This document shows, piece by piece, positions 6,689 to 16,200 of a stretch of 47,485 nt of DNA. This DNA comes from UBA1046 sp964624395. GTDB taxonomy: Bacteria; Bacillota; Clostridia; Saccharofermentanales; DTU023. The number at the start of each line of letters is the position of its first letter. Positions within the stretch are counted from its first letter, which is position 1. The DNA lies in the NCBI GenBank assembly GCA_964624395.1, contig CAZUWY010000003.1, positions 1-47,485 on the forward strand, given 5' to 3'. The notes under the pieces are model-generated. The model saw only the letters and a list, made by a program, of their open reading frames with translations. It was not told the origin of the DNA and ran no database searches. The position numbers were made by a program, and so were the translations under genes.

Positions 6689-9067
6689 ATGGATAAAGAC
6701 AATTTCGAAGCAAGAATGCAAATAATTGCCCAGGCCAATTACGGCAAGGAGATCTCAGCTTTAACTGACAGAGGTTACTGGCAGGTTTTGTCCAGGGCAT
6801 TGATGTCTTCTTTTGCCTCTGATTGGGAGGAATCCAGGGAGAATTACGAAAAAGAGCGCCTGGCTCATTATTTTTCAGCTGAATTTCTGGTGGGCAGAAG
6901 CCTCTTAAACAATCTAATCAACCAAAACATCTACGACGAGATTATTACCCTGGCAAAAAAGCATGATCGCGATTTGCCCAGCATTTTAGAAGAAGAGATT
7001 GATCCCGGCTTGGGCAATGGGGGCCTGGGCAGGCTTTCTGCTTGTTTTTTGGATTCCTGTGCCACTTTGGCCCTGCCTGTCACCGGCTATGGCATACTCT
7101 ACCATTACGGGCTCTTTAAGCAGAAAATTGAAAACGGCTTTCAAAAAGAATATCCCGACAACTGGCTGGATGACGGGGGCTATCCCTTCTTGTTCACCCG
7201 GCGCGGTGAAAAGGTTTTAGTCCGCTATGCAGATTTTGATGTTTATGCCGTGCCCTACGATCTGCCCGTCACCGGTTTTGGCATCCGCAATAAAAATACC
7301 ATCCGTATCTGGGATGCAGAGCCGGCCCAGGAATTTGATTTTAATTTGTTTAATTCGCAAAGATTTGACGATGCGGTGATTGAACGCAACCGGGTCAGAG
7401 ACATTTGCCGCGTTCTTTACCCCAATGACAGCTCCTATGACGGCAAGGTCTTGCGCATCAGACAGCAGTATTTCTTCGTCTCCGCCTCCTTGCAGCATAT
7501 TGTCTCGCAGTTCAAGCGTTTGCACGGCAATGATTTTTCCAAATTTGCCCAGTTTAACAGCATTCAATTAAATGACACCCATCCAGTTTTGGCCATTCCG
7601 GAGCTGATGCGTCTTCTGATAGATGAGAACAGGCAAAGCTGGGATGAAGCCTGGCAGATTGTGCAAGACACCTTTGCCTTTACAAACCATACAATGATGG
7701 AGGAGGCCTTGGAAAAATGGGATGTAAATATTTTCCAGTTTCTCTTCCCCCGCATTTTAGAAATCATCAATGGCATAAATAAGCAGTTTGTCGAGGAGCT
7801 GAAAGAGTCTTCTCTGGCCCATAATCTTATTCAATGCCTCTCTCCCGTCCATGACGGCAAGGTGCACATGGCTCTTTTGGCCTGCTACAGCTGTTATTCA
7901 ATCAACGGGGTGGCAGCAATCCATTCAAACCTCTTAAAAGAAGTTTTGTTTAAGGATTTCTACCAGCTCTGGCCCAAAAAGTTTAACAACAAGACCAACG
8001 GGGTAACTCCCAGGCGCTGGCTGAGATTATGCAATCCCAGACTATCCGCTCTTATTAGTGAGAAAATGGGCAGCGAAAAATGGGTGACCGACCTTGATTT
8101 ACTCAAAGAACTGGAAGGTGAAAAAGATAATCCCAAACTAATCAGAAATCTGCTCGAAATCAAGGCGGCCAATAAGGAAGATTTAGCCAGCTTCATCGCT
8201 GACTACAGCGGCATTGAACTGGACAGCAGCTTTCTTTTCGATGTCCAGATTAAGCGCCTGCATGAATATAAGCGCCAGTTCTTGAACGGTCTCTTTATTT
8301 TGGATCAGTATTTCAAGTTGAAGGGCAATCCGGGTAAAAACAATATTACCCCCGTGGCCTATATTTTCGGAGCCAAAGCAGCTCCCGGCTATATCAGGGC
8401 CAAAGCTGTGATTAAATTTCTGACCGAACTGGCAGCTCTGATCAATGACGATTCAGATGTCAACAAATATATGCAGGTGGTGTTTTTAGAGAACTACAAT
8501 GTCACCCTGGCAGAAAAAATCATTCCGGCTGCAGATATCTCTGAACAGATTTCAACTGTCGGCATGGAGGCTTCCGGCACAGGCAATATGAAATTCATGA
8601 TGAACGGTGCCCTGACGCTGGGAACTTTTGACGGCGCCAATCTGGAGATTCTAGAAGAAGTAGGCCCTGACAACTCCTTTATCTTCGGGCCTAAGATCGA
8701 TGATTTCCCGGCAACCTTGAGCTACTATAATCCCCAGTGGCAGTACCGGCATGTAGAGGGCTTAAAGAAGGTGGTCGATGCACTGATCGACGGCACCTTA
8801 TCAGATAACAGAACCGGACTCTTTCAAGACCTGTACGATTCTCTTTTGACCGGCTCACAATGGCAGGCGGGAGATCCTTTCTACCTGCTGGGCGATTTTG
8901 AAGCATATAGAAATGCCCGAAACTACGCTCATATGCTTTACAGGGACCAGATGGAATGGGGCAGGAAATGCTGGCAAAATATTATCAGCAGCGGCAGATT
9001 CAGTTCCGACCGCACGATCAGAGAATATGCTTCGGAGATCTGGAAAATTGAACCAGTCAGGATATAG
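6689..9067 (+). CDS. glgP: Glycogen/starch/alpha-glucan phosphorylase
   Basis: The enzyme releases glucose 1-phosphate from the ends of glycogen or maltodextrins by phosphorolysis, using pyridoxal phosphate. The 792-residue length fits the GT35 family. GNGGLGRLSACFLDS near residue 110 and the PLP site GTGNMKFMMNGALTLG, with Lys at residue 635, are diagnostic; KRLHEYKRQ and NGVTPRRWLR are also typical. GAGG just upstream supports ATG 6689. No other glycogen genes are adjacent, so the substrate could be stored glycogen or imported maltodextrin. Confidence 0.96.
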   Translation: MDKDNFEARMQIIAQANYGKEISALTDRGYWQVLSRALMSSFASDWEESRENYEKERLAHYFSAEFLVGRSLLNNLINQNIYDEIITLAKKHDRDLPSILEEEIDPGLGNGGLGRLSACFLDSCATLALPVTGYGILYHYGLFKQKIENGFQKEYPDNWLDDGGYPFLFTRRGEKVLVRYADFDVYAVPYDLPVTGFGIRNKNTIRIWDAEPAQEFDFNLFNSQRFDDAVIERNRVRDICRVLYPNDSSYDGKVLRIRQQYFFVSASLQHIVSQFKRLHGNDFSKFAQFNSIQLNDTHPVLAIPELMRLLIDENRQSWDEAWQIVQDTFAFTNHTMMEEALEKWDVNIFQFLFPRILEIINGINKQFVEELKESSLAHNLIQCLSPVHDGKVHMALLACYSCYSINGVAAIHSNLLKEVLFKDFYQLWPKKFNNKTNGVTPRRWLRLCNPRLSALISEKMGSEKWVTDLDLLKELEGEKDNPKLIRNLLEIKAANKEDLASFIADYSGIELDSSFLFDVQIKRLHEYKRQFLNGLFILDQYFKLKGNPGKNNITPVAYIFGAKAAPGYIRAKAVIKFLTELAALINDDSDVNKYMQVVFLENYNVTLAEKIIPAADISEQISTVGMEASGTGNMKFMMNGALTLGTFDGANLEILEEVGPDNSFIFGPKIDDFPATLSYYNPQWQYRHVEGLKKVVDALIDGTLSDNRTGLFQDLYDSLLTGSQWQAGDPFYLLGDFEAYRNARNYAHMLYRDQMEWGRKCWQNIISSGRFSSDRTIREYASEIWKIEPVRI

Positions 9068-9068
9068 T

Positions 9069-9098
9069 TTTGACATTTACTCATCTTTTTGCCAAAAT
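9069..9098 (+). promoter_or_regulatory. Possible promoter of the YdbC-like gene
   Basis: A perfect TTGACA (9069-9074) is followed after 18 bases by CAAAAT (9093-9098), just after the glgP stop codon. Confidence 0.45.
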
Positions 9099-9128
9099 GC
9101 AGCAAGTAGAATAACGGAGGAATAATTA

Positions 9129-9368
9129 ATGGCCGAATTTAAATATGAGATCAAACAGACACTCGCAGTTTTAAGCAGCAGCCGCTCAGGCTGGAACAGA
9201 GAACTCAACCTGGTCAGCTGGAATGAAGGAAAGCCCAAGCTGGATTTAAGGGACTGGGCACCGGATCACACCAAGATGAGCAAGGGCATTACCTTGAACC
9301 GTGAAGAGGCGGCAATTTTAAGAGAAGTACTAAACGAATTATCTCTTGACGAATTAATGCCGGAATAA
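9129..9368 (+). CDS. YdbC/PC4-like nucleic-acid-binding protein
   Basis: This 79-residue protein matches the YdbC family of Firmicutes, which has the fold of the PC4 transcription coactivator and binds single-stranded nucleic acid as a dimer. The signature is a short beta-rich core (IKQTLAVLSSSRSGWNREL, NLVSWNEGKPKLDLRDW) followed by a helix (GITLNREEAAILREVLNEL). CGGAGG precedes the ATG. It follows glgP by 61 bases and may have its own promoter. The cellular role is unclear; binding single-stranded DNA or RNA is inferred from the family. Confidence 0.85.
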   Translation: MAEFKYEIKQTLAVLSSSRSGWNRELNLVSWNEGKPKLDLRDWAPDHTKMSKGITLNREEAAILREVLNELSLDELMPE

Positions 9369-9402
9369 AAGCAAGCAAATTCATCCCGGGGAGAAAAGAT
9401 CT

Positions 9403-9424
9403 AATTAAATATTTAATTTTTTTG
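9403..9424. terminator. Possible AT-rich bidirectional terminator
   Basis: AATTAAAT and ATTTAATT (9403-9418) form an inverted repeat followed by TTTTT, between the convergent YdbC-like and sortase genes. The stem is all A-T, so it would be weak. Confidence 0.3.
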
Positions 9425-9431
9425 CCAGGGA

Positions 9432-10208
9432 TCAATTGAGGGGAATCTTTTGCCAGAGTTCGCCGTAGACTAAAATACGATGGTCTCCTCTTTTTACCTT
9501 ACCAGTGTCTCTTAAAGGGGTGCAGCTGACCAAAATGATCCTAGCCTTGTCTGTCGGTTCATTTAATCTGGTCAGCAGCTCTCTGGGATCTATCTCCGTG
9601 CTCTTTGTCATTTTATAGATATAGGCATGACTGGAGGTGATGACTCTTATCTCATCTCCTGCTTTTATTTCGTGGGCATTATTGAGATAACGTCCGCTTC
9701 TGTAGCCTCTGTGAGCAAAGAAGACCGCATTTCCTATTTCCCCCAGGCGGGCTGAGCTTTTGTGATGGCCGACAGCGAGCCGCAAGGAGTAAAGGGTGGC
9801 CTCATCAGCCACCGGCATGGAAAAATTAATTGCGGGAATATCCATCCTGGCATAGCTAAAAACTTTGACATAGTCAGTCTTTTGATAGTTGACGGCAGGA
9901 TTGGCTGAATTTCCTTTTGCGTTCTTATCGCAGCTGCTCAAAGCCGGATTGGAAAAATCCTCCCAGGCCTCCCCCGAGACGATATATTGATCGGCGCGAA
10001 AGCTGACTTCAATTTCTTTTACCGCTTGAAAGCTGCCAGCATCGCCTGCTGCTTCTTTTACTTCCTCGCCCATTTGCGTTAAGACATCTTTAATCAGTTC
10101 ATCTTGGAGATGATTTTGCCAATAAGGCTTGATGATTAAATAGAGGCCGAAAATAAAGAGGATTGCTGCCAGAATATTTAGAAAAGTTGAAAGCTTGATT
10201 TTTTTCAT
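9432..10208 (-). CDS. Sortase (class C/D-like)
   Basis: Sortases are membrane-anchored cysteine transpeptidases that attach surface proteins to the wall or build pili. With the ATG at 10208 the protein has 258 residues: a basic start, one membrane segment (about residues 5-25), then the catalytic domain. The active-site parts are all visible: FFAHRGYRSGRY with the catalytic His, ILVSCTPL with Cys at residue 229, and the Arg in HRILVYGEL. The frame is open further upstream to a TTG at 10268, but ATG 10208 gives a normal signal-anchor N-terminus; neither has an ideal ribosome site. No LPxTG substrate gene is nearby, so it probably serves proteins encoded elsewhere. Confidence 0.9.
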   Translation of the reverse strand: MKKIKLSTFLNILAAILFIFGLYLIIKPYWQNHLQDELIKDVLTQMGEEVKEAAGDAGSFQAVKEIEVSFRADQYIVSGEAWEDFSNPALSSCDKNAKGNSANPAVNYQKTDYVKVFSYARMDIPAINFSMPVADEATLYSLRLAVGHHKSSARLGEIGNAVFFAHRGYRSGRYLNNAHEIKAGDEIRVITSSHAYIYKMTKSTEIDPRELLTRLNEPTDKARIILVSCTPLRDTGKVKRGDHRILVYGELWQKIPLN

Positions 10209-10393
10209 TTTTCTAGATCGTTTCCCATCTCTCCTGTTAAAGTACAAAAAAGCAGCTTCTAATAGCAAAAAAGTAAGATCCGAGCAGTATAATTGGATTT
10301 CGTTACCAGCTCATCTAATGCGCCGCTTGCAAAAGATCTGCTAGACTGATAACCTCACATAAAATTATACTATACCGACCAGAGAGGATAGAT

Positions 10394-11260
10394 ATGTTTT
10401 CCGAGAGTATTACCAATCATGAAAGCAGGCCGAAAGGTAAACTGCAAGCAGTCACAGAAGAGATCGAAAAAATGCTGGGCTCGGGCAAATGGTATTTGGC
10501 TCTTCAGGCCGCTGAAGACTATCTAAAGCTCTATCCCGATCAAATTGACCTGCTCTGGCTGCATGCGCGCTCTGCTGAAACAGGCAACCGTCTGGACCTT
10601 GCACTCAAAGACTATGCCAAACTAAGAAGATTAATGCCGGCTGATCTGGACCTGCTTTATGATCAGGCGGATTTGTTTTTATCCCTCGGATATATTGATG
10701 ACTGCCTGCGCCTGATCGCCCATGGCCAGGCCCAGGAGCCGGAATCGATCGAGTGGAAGGCCTTAAAAAGCATGGCCTACAGCCGGCAGGGCAGGCTGGA
10801 TGAAGCTGGGGCAATTTTAGAGGAGCTGCGCCAGCAAAGGCCCAATGATCCTTTCTTGCTCACAGAAGAAGCGGCGGTTTCTTATCTGCAGGGAGATTTC
10901 ACTACCGCCCTAAGCCTAGTCCAGCAGGCCATTGAAATTGAACCCGGCTATGCGGAAGCCTGGTGTCAGCTGGCCCTGATCCAGTTGTCTTTAGGCGATA
11001 TGGAAGAGGCTAAGTCATCTTTGCAAAAATCCTTAAAAATAAACAGCCAGCTAATTTCTGCCTGGATAGGGCTGGGGCAGATCTTTCTTTGCCAGGATGA
11101 GCCCGAAAAGGCAAAATCTTGCTTTCGGCAGGTAATTTCCATCAATCCCCATGATCAGGAAGCCTGCCAGGGGATGGCAGCTGTCTACCGCTTTTTAGGA
11201 GAAACAGCAGCTGAACTTGACTGGCTGGAAAGAGCAGCACATTCTGAACAGCAAGAATAG
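10394..11260 (+). CDS. Tetratricopeptide-repeat protein
   Basis: The 288-residue protein is built of TPR helical hairpins almost throughout: repeated patterns such as WYLALQAAEDYLKLYPDQ, YAEAWCQLALIQLSLGDMEEA, SAWIGLGQIFLCQDEPEKA and QEACQGMAAVYRFLGE occur at about 34-residue spacing. It has no signal peptide, so it should be cytoplasmic. TPR proteins act as scaffolds for protein contacts; the partner cannot be read from the sequence. GAGAGGA precedes the ATG. It is divergent from the sortase gene and followed by a strong terminator, so it is a single-gene unit. Bases 10209-10393 carry no other gene. Confidence 0.88.
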   Translation: MFSESITNHESRPKGKLQAVTEEIEKMLGSGKWYLALQAAEDYLKLYPDQIDLLWLHARSAETGNRLDLALKDYAKLRRLMPADLDLLYDQADLFLSLGYIDDCLRLIAHGQAQEPESIEWKALKSMAYSRQGRLDEAGAILEELRQQRPNDPFLLTEEAAVSYLQGDFTTALSLVQQAIEIEPGYAEAWCQLALIQLSLGDMEEAKSSLQKSLKINSQLISAWIGLGQIFLCQDEPEKAKSCFRQVISINPHDQEACQGMAAVYRFLGETAAELDWLERAAHSEQQE

Positions 11261-11288
11261 GCCCAGAGAAATTTCAGCTGCAAGTATG

Positions 11289-11311
11289 GCAGAGCTATGC
11301 TCTGCTTTTTT
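11289..11311 (+). terminator. Intrinsic terminator of the TPR gene
   Basis: GCAGAGC (11289-11295), loop TAT, and GCTCTGC (11299-11305) form a perfect tight hairpin followed by six T. Confidence 0.9.
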
Positions 11312-11335
11312 GTTATTATATGCTTAAAATAATCA

Positions 11336-11341
11336 TATAAT
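11336..11341 (+). promoter_or_regulatory. Likely -10 element for htpG
   Basis: A perfect TATAAT lies 16 bases before the htpG start, downstream of the preceding terminator. The -35 region (TTATTA at 11313-11318) is poor. I see no CIRCE-type inverted repeat. Confidence 0.45.
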
Positions 11342-11357
11342 TTAGTTAAGAGAAAGG

Positions 11358-13244
11358 ATGTTGTTAAAAGTGAAAGCTAAAAAAGGTCAGATTCAAGTCA
11401 GCACAGAAAATATCTTCCCCATTATCAGGCAGTGGTTATATTCCGACCGCGATATTTTCCTGCGAGAACTTATTTCCAATGCTGCGGATTCACTGACAAA
11501 ACTAAGGCAGCTGGCTAATCTCGGTGAATTAAATCTTACTGAAGAAGAGCTGAGAATAGAAATACGTTTACTGGAGTCCGAAGGAAAATTATTGATTGCC
11601 GACAATGGCATCGGTATGACAATCGAGGAAGTGGATAAATATATCAATCAGATTGCCTATTCGGGCATGACAGATTTTGTGACCAAATACCAGGATAGGG
11701 GACAGGACAATGCCGGTTTCATCGGTCATTTTGGACTTGGCTTTTATTCTTCCTTCATGGTTGCCGACAAAGTGGAAATAGATACTTTATCCTGGCAAGA
11801 AAATGCAGTTCCGGCTCTCTGGCACAGTGAAGAGGGGATTGAATATGAGATTAAAGGCGGGCAGAGATCCAGCCGCGGCACCAGCATCATTTTGCATCTG
11901 ACAGAAGAAGACAAAGAATGGCTGAATCCTTTTAAGGTCAAAGAGATAATTGACAAATATGCTCATTTCCTGCCCTGGCCGATCTATTTCATCAGTGAAA
12001 CTGAGCTGGACGAGGAACAGGCAAAGTCGACAGATATGCTGGTATCTGAGCTGAAGGATCTAAAACCTGTAAATATCACCAGCCCTCTCTGGCTGAAGCA
12101 AGCGGCAAAAATCAGTGACGAAGAATATATAGATTTTTACCAAGAAACATTTAAAACAGCTGAAAAGCCCTTGTTCTGGGTCCATTTGAATATGGACTAT
12201 CCCTTTAGACTCAAAGGCATTTTATATTTCCCGCAAATAGGCAATCGCTATCAGACATTGGAAGGCAGAATACTGATCTTTTATAATCAGGTTTTCGTGG
12301 CCGACAACATTAAAGAGATCGTGCCTGAATTTCTCTTTTTACTCCAAGGAGTTTTAGACAGCCCCGATCTGCCTCTGAATGTTTCCAGAAGCTTCTTGCA
12401 GACAGATCCTAATTTCAAAAGACTGTCCCAGCATATCGTCAAAAAGCTCGGCGACCGCTTAAATAAGTTTTACCAGGAGGAAAGAGAGCTCTACGAGGAG
12501 GTCTGGCCCAAACTAAATCTCTTTGTCAAATACGGGGTTCTCTCCGATCCTAAGTTTTATGAAAATATTAAAGGCTCACTCATCTATCCAAAAACAAGCG
12601 GCGGCTATATCGCAGATGCCGAGCTGCCTGAGGAAACAATCCTTTACACACCGGCAAAAGACCAGCTTACACTCTATGTCAGAAGGGCAGAGGAGAGAGA
12701 AAAACCAGTTTTGATCATGGATCAAGAAATTGATGCGGCCCTGATGTCTTATCTGGAATTTTCCAGTCAGGGCAAAAGAAGATTTGTCAGAGTTGATGCC
12801 GATTTTGAGAGCAAAGAGGGGCAGGAGCTGGATTTTAAAAAGCTGCTGCAGCTCTTTCCTGCTGAAGCAGAGCAGGAGGTGTCTGAATTAAGGACAGCCT
12901 TCCTGGGAGAAAAGGCACCGCCGGCTGTTTTACATGAGTCTGAGGAAATGCGCAGAATGAGAGAGATTTCTGAGCAAATGGGCCTAAATGAAGAAATGGC
13001 CGCAAATATTAGAGCTGAAATAGCTGCCGCCAAGCATGAGCTGATCCTAAATGAAGACTCCAGACTGACAGAAAAATTTATCCGCCTGTCTGAACTTGCC
13101 GGCAAAGAAGAGGAAGCCAAAGATCTGGCAGCCTATATCTATGCCTTGACCAAGCTTTCCCAGGATAAGCTGACGGGTGACGAGCTGGCGGATTTCATCA
13201 ATCAGGCGGCAGAGCTTGCTGTCAAAGCATTAGAGCTTAATTAA
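11358..13244 (+). CDS. htpG: Chaperone HtpG (bacterial Hsp90)
   Basis: HtpG is the cytoplasmic ATP-dependent Hsp90 chaperone. The N-terminal ATP-binding GHKL domain is evident from DIFLRELISNAADSLTKLR, ADNGIGMT and GHFGLGFYSSFMVADKV; the middle domain contains PLNVSRSFLQTDPNFKRL; the C-terminal dimerisation region follows. The 628-residue length is normal. The start is uncertain: AAAGG sits directly against ATG 11358, so GTG 11370 (beginning MKAKKGQIQVSTEN) could be the real start. purL follows after only 9 bases, so the two are probably co-transcribed. Confidence 0.96.
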   Translation: MLLKVKAKKGQIQVSTENIFPIIRQWLYSDRDIFLRELISNAADSLTKLRQLANLGELNLTEEELRIEIRLLESEGKLLIADNGIGMTIEEVDKYINQIAYSGMTDFVTKYQDRGQDNAGFIGHFGLGFYSSFMVADKVEIDTLSWQENAVPALWHSEEGIEYEIKGGQRSSRGTSIILHLTEEDKEWLNPFKVKEIIDKYAHFLPWPIYFISETELDEEQAKSTDMLVSELKDLKPVNITSPLWLKQAAKISDEEYIDFYQETFKTAEKPLFWVHLNMDYPFRLKGILYFPQIGNRYQTLEGRILIFYNQVFVADNIKEIVPEFLFLLQGVLDSPDLPLNVSRSFLQTDPNFKRLSQHIVKKLGDRLNKFYQEERELYEEVWPKLNLFVKYGVLSDPKFYENIKGSLIYPKTSGGYIADAELPEETILYTPAKDQLTLYVRRAEEREKPVLIMDQEIDAALMSYLEFSSQGKRRFVRVDADFESKEGQELDFKKLLQLFPAEAEQEVSELRTAFLGEKAPPAVLHESEEMRRMREISEQMGLNEEMAANIRAEIAAAKHELILNEDSRLTEKFIRLSELAGKEEEAKDLAAYIYALTKLSQDKLTGDELADFINQAAELAVKALELN

Positions 13245-13253
13245 GGGGAGACA

Positions 13254-16200
13254 ATGGACAAGAGAGCAAATCCGAGCTGGCGTTTTTATCTGCAAAAACA
13301 AAGCGGCCATGAGCTTGAAGATTACTGGCTGAAAAAAGAGCTTAACGACTATCTCAAAGTCAAAGTTAAAAATATTATCTCTTTGACCCGCTTCGATATC
13401 TGGGGCTTAGAGGCCTGTGATCAAGCTGAGATTTTGACTTTCTTGTCCGATCCCGCGCAAGACAGATCGATCCCCTCTGATCTAGCCGGCAGACCGGATC
13501 TAAAGGCCGCAAATCTTAAAAAACCCGATTTTGAATTAATCGTTGAAGCTGTCTTGGGCCAGTACGATCAAAGAGCGGATTTTGCCGCCCAGTGCCTTAA
13601 GATCGGCTTGGGTCAGCCTTTGTCCCAGCTAAAGGCAGCCACGCATTATCTCTTCTATGGAGATCTGTCTCTCACTGAGCAAAATGCAATCAGGAAATGG
13701 CTGATAAATCCGGTGGAAAATACAGAAGGGCAGGCTGAATTTTTAGACGACAGTCAAAAACTAGAAGAAGAAGCTGAAGCTTTAGATCAGCCGGAAAATA
13801 TTTTTGTCTATCCAGACTTTACCGCTCTGTCTGATCTCTCTTTAGAAGGATTTTTAGCAAATAATAATCTGGCCATGACCTTTGCTGATCTAAAACATAT
13901 TCAAGCCTATTTTCGCCGCTTAGGCCGGCAGCCGACCGAGACAGAAATGAAGCTTTTGGACACCTACTGGTCGGATCACTGCAGGCATACAACCTTTAAC
14001 ACGGTGCTGGAAAATATTGGCTTTGCTGAGGATTTTTCAGACCAAAGCCTAAAAGAGCATTTCAGCGCCAGCTGGCAAAGATATCTTGACTATCATCATC
14101 TCCTCAATCAAGAAGAGGGGAAGGATAAAGATATCTGCCTGATGGATCTGGCCACCATCGCCACAAAAATCTTAAAAAGAGAAAATCTGCTGGCGGATCT
14201 AGATGAGTCTGAAGAAATTAATGCCTGCAGCATCAAAGTTGAAGCTGAAGATCAAGGTGGCAAAAAAGAGATTTTGCTCATGTTCAAAAACGAAACCCAT
14301 AATCATCCCACCGAGATCGAGCCTTTCGGCGGGGCTTCAACTTGCCTGGGCGGGGCCATTAGAGATCCCCTTTCCGGCAGAGCCTACAGTTATCAGGCCA
14401 TGAGAATATCGGGCGGCGGTGATCCCAGGCAGGCCCTTGACAAGACTAGGCCCGGTAAACTGCCGCAAAGGCAGATCGCCAGGGCCGCAAGTCTCGGCTA
14501 CAGCAGCTATGGCAATCAAATCGGTATCGCCGCCGGCCAGGTGCAAGAGTTTTATCATCCCGGCTTTGAAGCCAAGAGATTGGAGGCCGGAGCAATTGTA
14601 GCGGCTGTCCCGGCTGAACAGGTATGCCGCTGCCAGCCCAGAGCCGGCGATCTTGTTCTTTTGATCGGAGGCAGGACCGGCAGAGACGGCGTGGGAGGAG
14701 CCACTGGCTCCTCTGTCGGCCATGACAAAAAATCGCATCAAAAAAGTGCTGCCGAAGTGCAAAAGGGCAATCCGCCGCTGGAAAGAAATCTGCAAAGATT
14801 GTTTAGAAAGCCTGAATTTTCCCTTTTAATCAGGCGTTGCAACGATTTTGGCGCCGGCGGTGTCGCAGTTGCGGTAGGTGAACTGGCGGACGGTCTCGAG
14901 ATTAATCTTGACGCTGTGCCTTTGAAATATCCCGGACTTAACGGTACCGAAATTGCCCTCTCTGAGTCGCAAGAAAGAATGGCGGTTGTAATCTCCAAGG
15001 AAAATCTCAGCCAATTATTGGAGCTGGCTGAAAAGGAGAATCTGGAGGCGACAGTTATCGCCAAAGTGACTGCAGATAATAAATTAAAAATGAACTGGCG
15101 CCAGCAGACAATTGTCGATCTGGACAGATCATTTCTGGCCACCAATGGCGCCCAGCAAAAGGCAGATGCAGTTTTCAGCCCCTCTTTGGCGGCCGACTGG
15201 TTTAATTTAGGGGCCGGTAATAGAGATTTCAAAAATAAAATACTGGCTAGAGCTAAAAATCTTTCCCATTGCTCTAAAAGAGGCTTGATTGAACGCTTTG
15301 ACAGCAGCATCGGCGCCGGTACTGTTTTGCCACCACTGGGCGGAAGAAATGAATTGACCCCGGAAATGGGCATGGCTTCTTTGATTCCACTTGGCCCAAA
15401 GAAAAAATCCAATACGGTATCCTTGATGGCAGCCGCTTATGACCCCTATCTGGCCGAAGCAAGTCCTTACCATGGCGCATATTTTGCAGTTCTCTCCGCT
15501 TTAAGTAAGATTACGGCCCTGGGCGGGGATCCTTTTTCAGCCCGGCTCAGTTTTCAGGAATATTTTGGCCGGGTAATGGACGATAAAAGCTGGGGCAAGC
15601 CTTTAACAGCCTTACTGGGGGCATTTGATGCCTGCCTGGCTTTTAAGGTTCCTGCGATCGGCGGCAAAGACAGCATGTCAGGCAGCTATGAAGACTTAAA
15701 TGTACCCCCCTCTCTAATTGCCTTTGCAGTTGCCACGACAGAGTTGGAAAATGTTATTTCTGCCACTTTTAAGCAGGCAAACGAGAGTATATATCTATTC
15801 TCTGTACCATTAGATACAAATTACCTAGTTGATCTGGATCCCTGGCTGGGCAAAATAAGATTCCTGCAACAGATGGCTGCCGAGAAAAAGATTAAACAGA
15901 CCACTGTCTGCGACAGCAGCGGAATTGCTTTTTCCCTCTGCCAATCTTTGTTAGGTGAAACTTTGGGCTTTGATTTTTCATTTACCGAGGAAATTGACCT
16001 ATTTGCCCCGGCACCGGGCAGCCTATTGGTAGCTTTTGATTCTGATCTAGCGGAAGAGGAAATTTCAGCTGGCGGGGGTGTTTTTCTGGGCAGGACCAGC
16101 AAAAAGTCAAGGCTTAACTTTAACGGTGAGATAGTAGAGCTAGAAGAGATTTTAACTAACTGGCTCAAGCCGCTAAAAGATATCTACCCGCTGGGCAAAG

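Noticed and set aside
11312..11357. CIRCE or other heat-shock operator before htpG
   Set aside because: No inverted repeat of the expected sequence is present.
14337..15412. Long minus-strand open frames inside purL
   Set aside because: They lie entirely opposite a well-supported gene, have no ribosome site and match no family.
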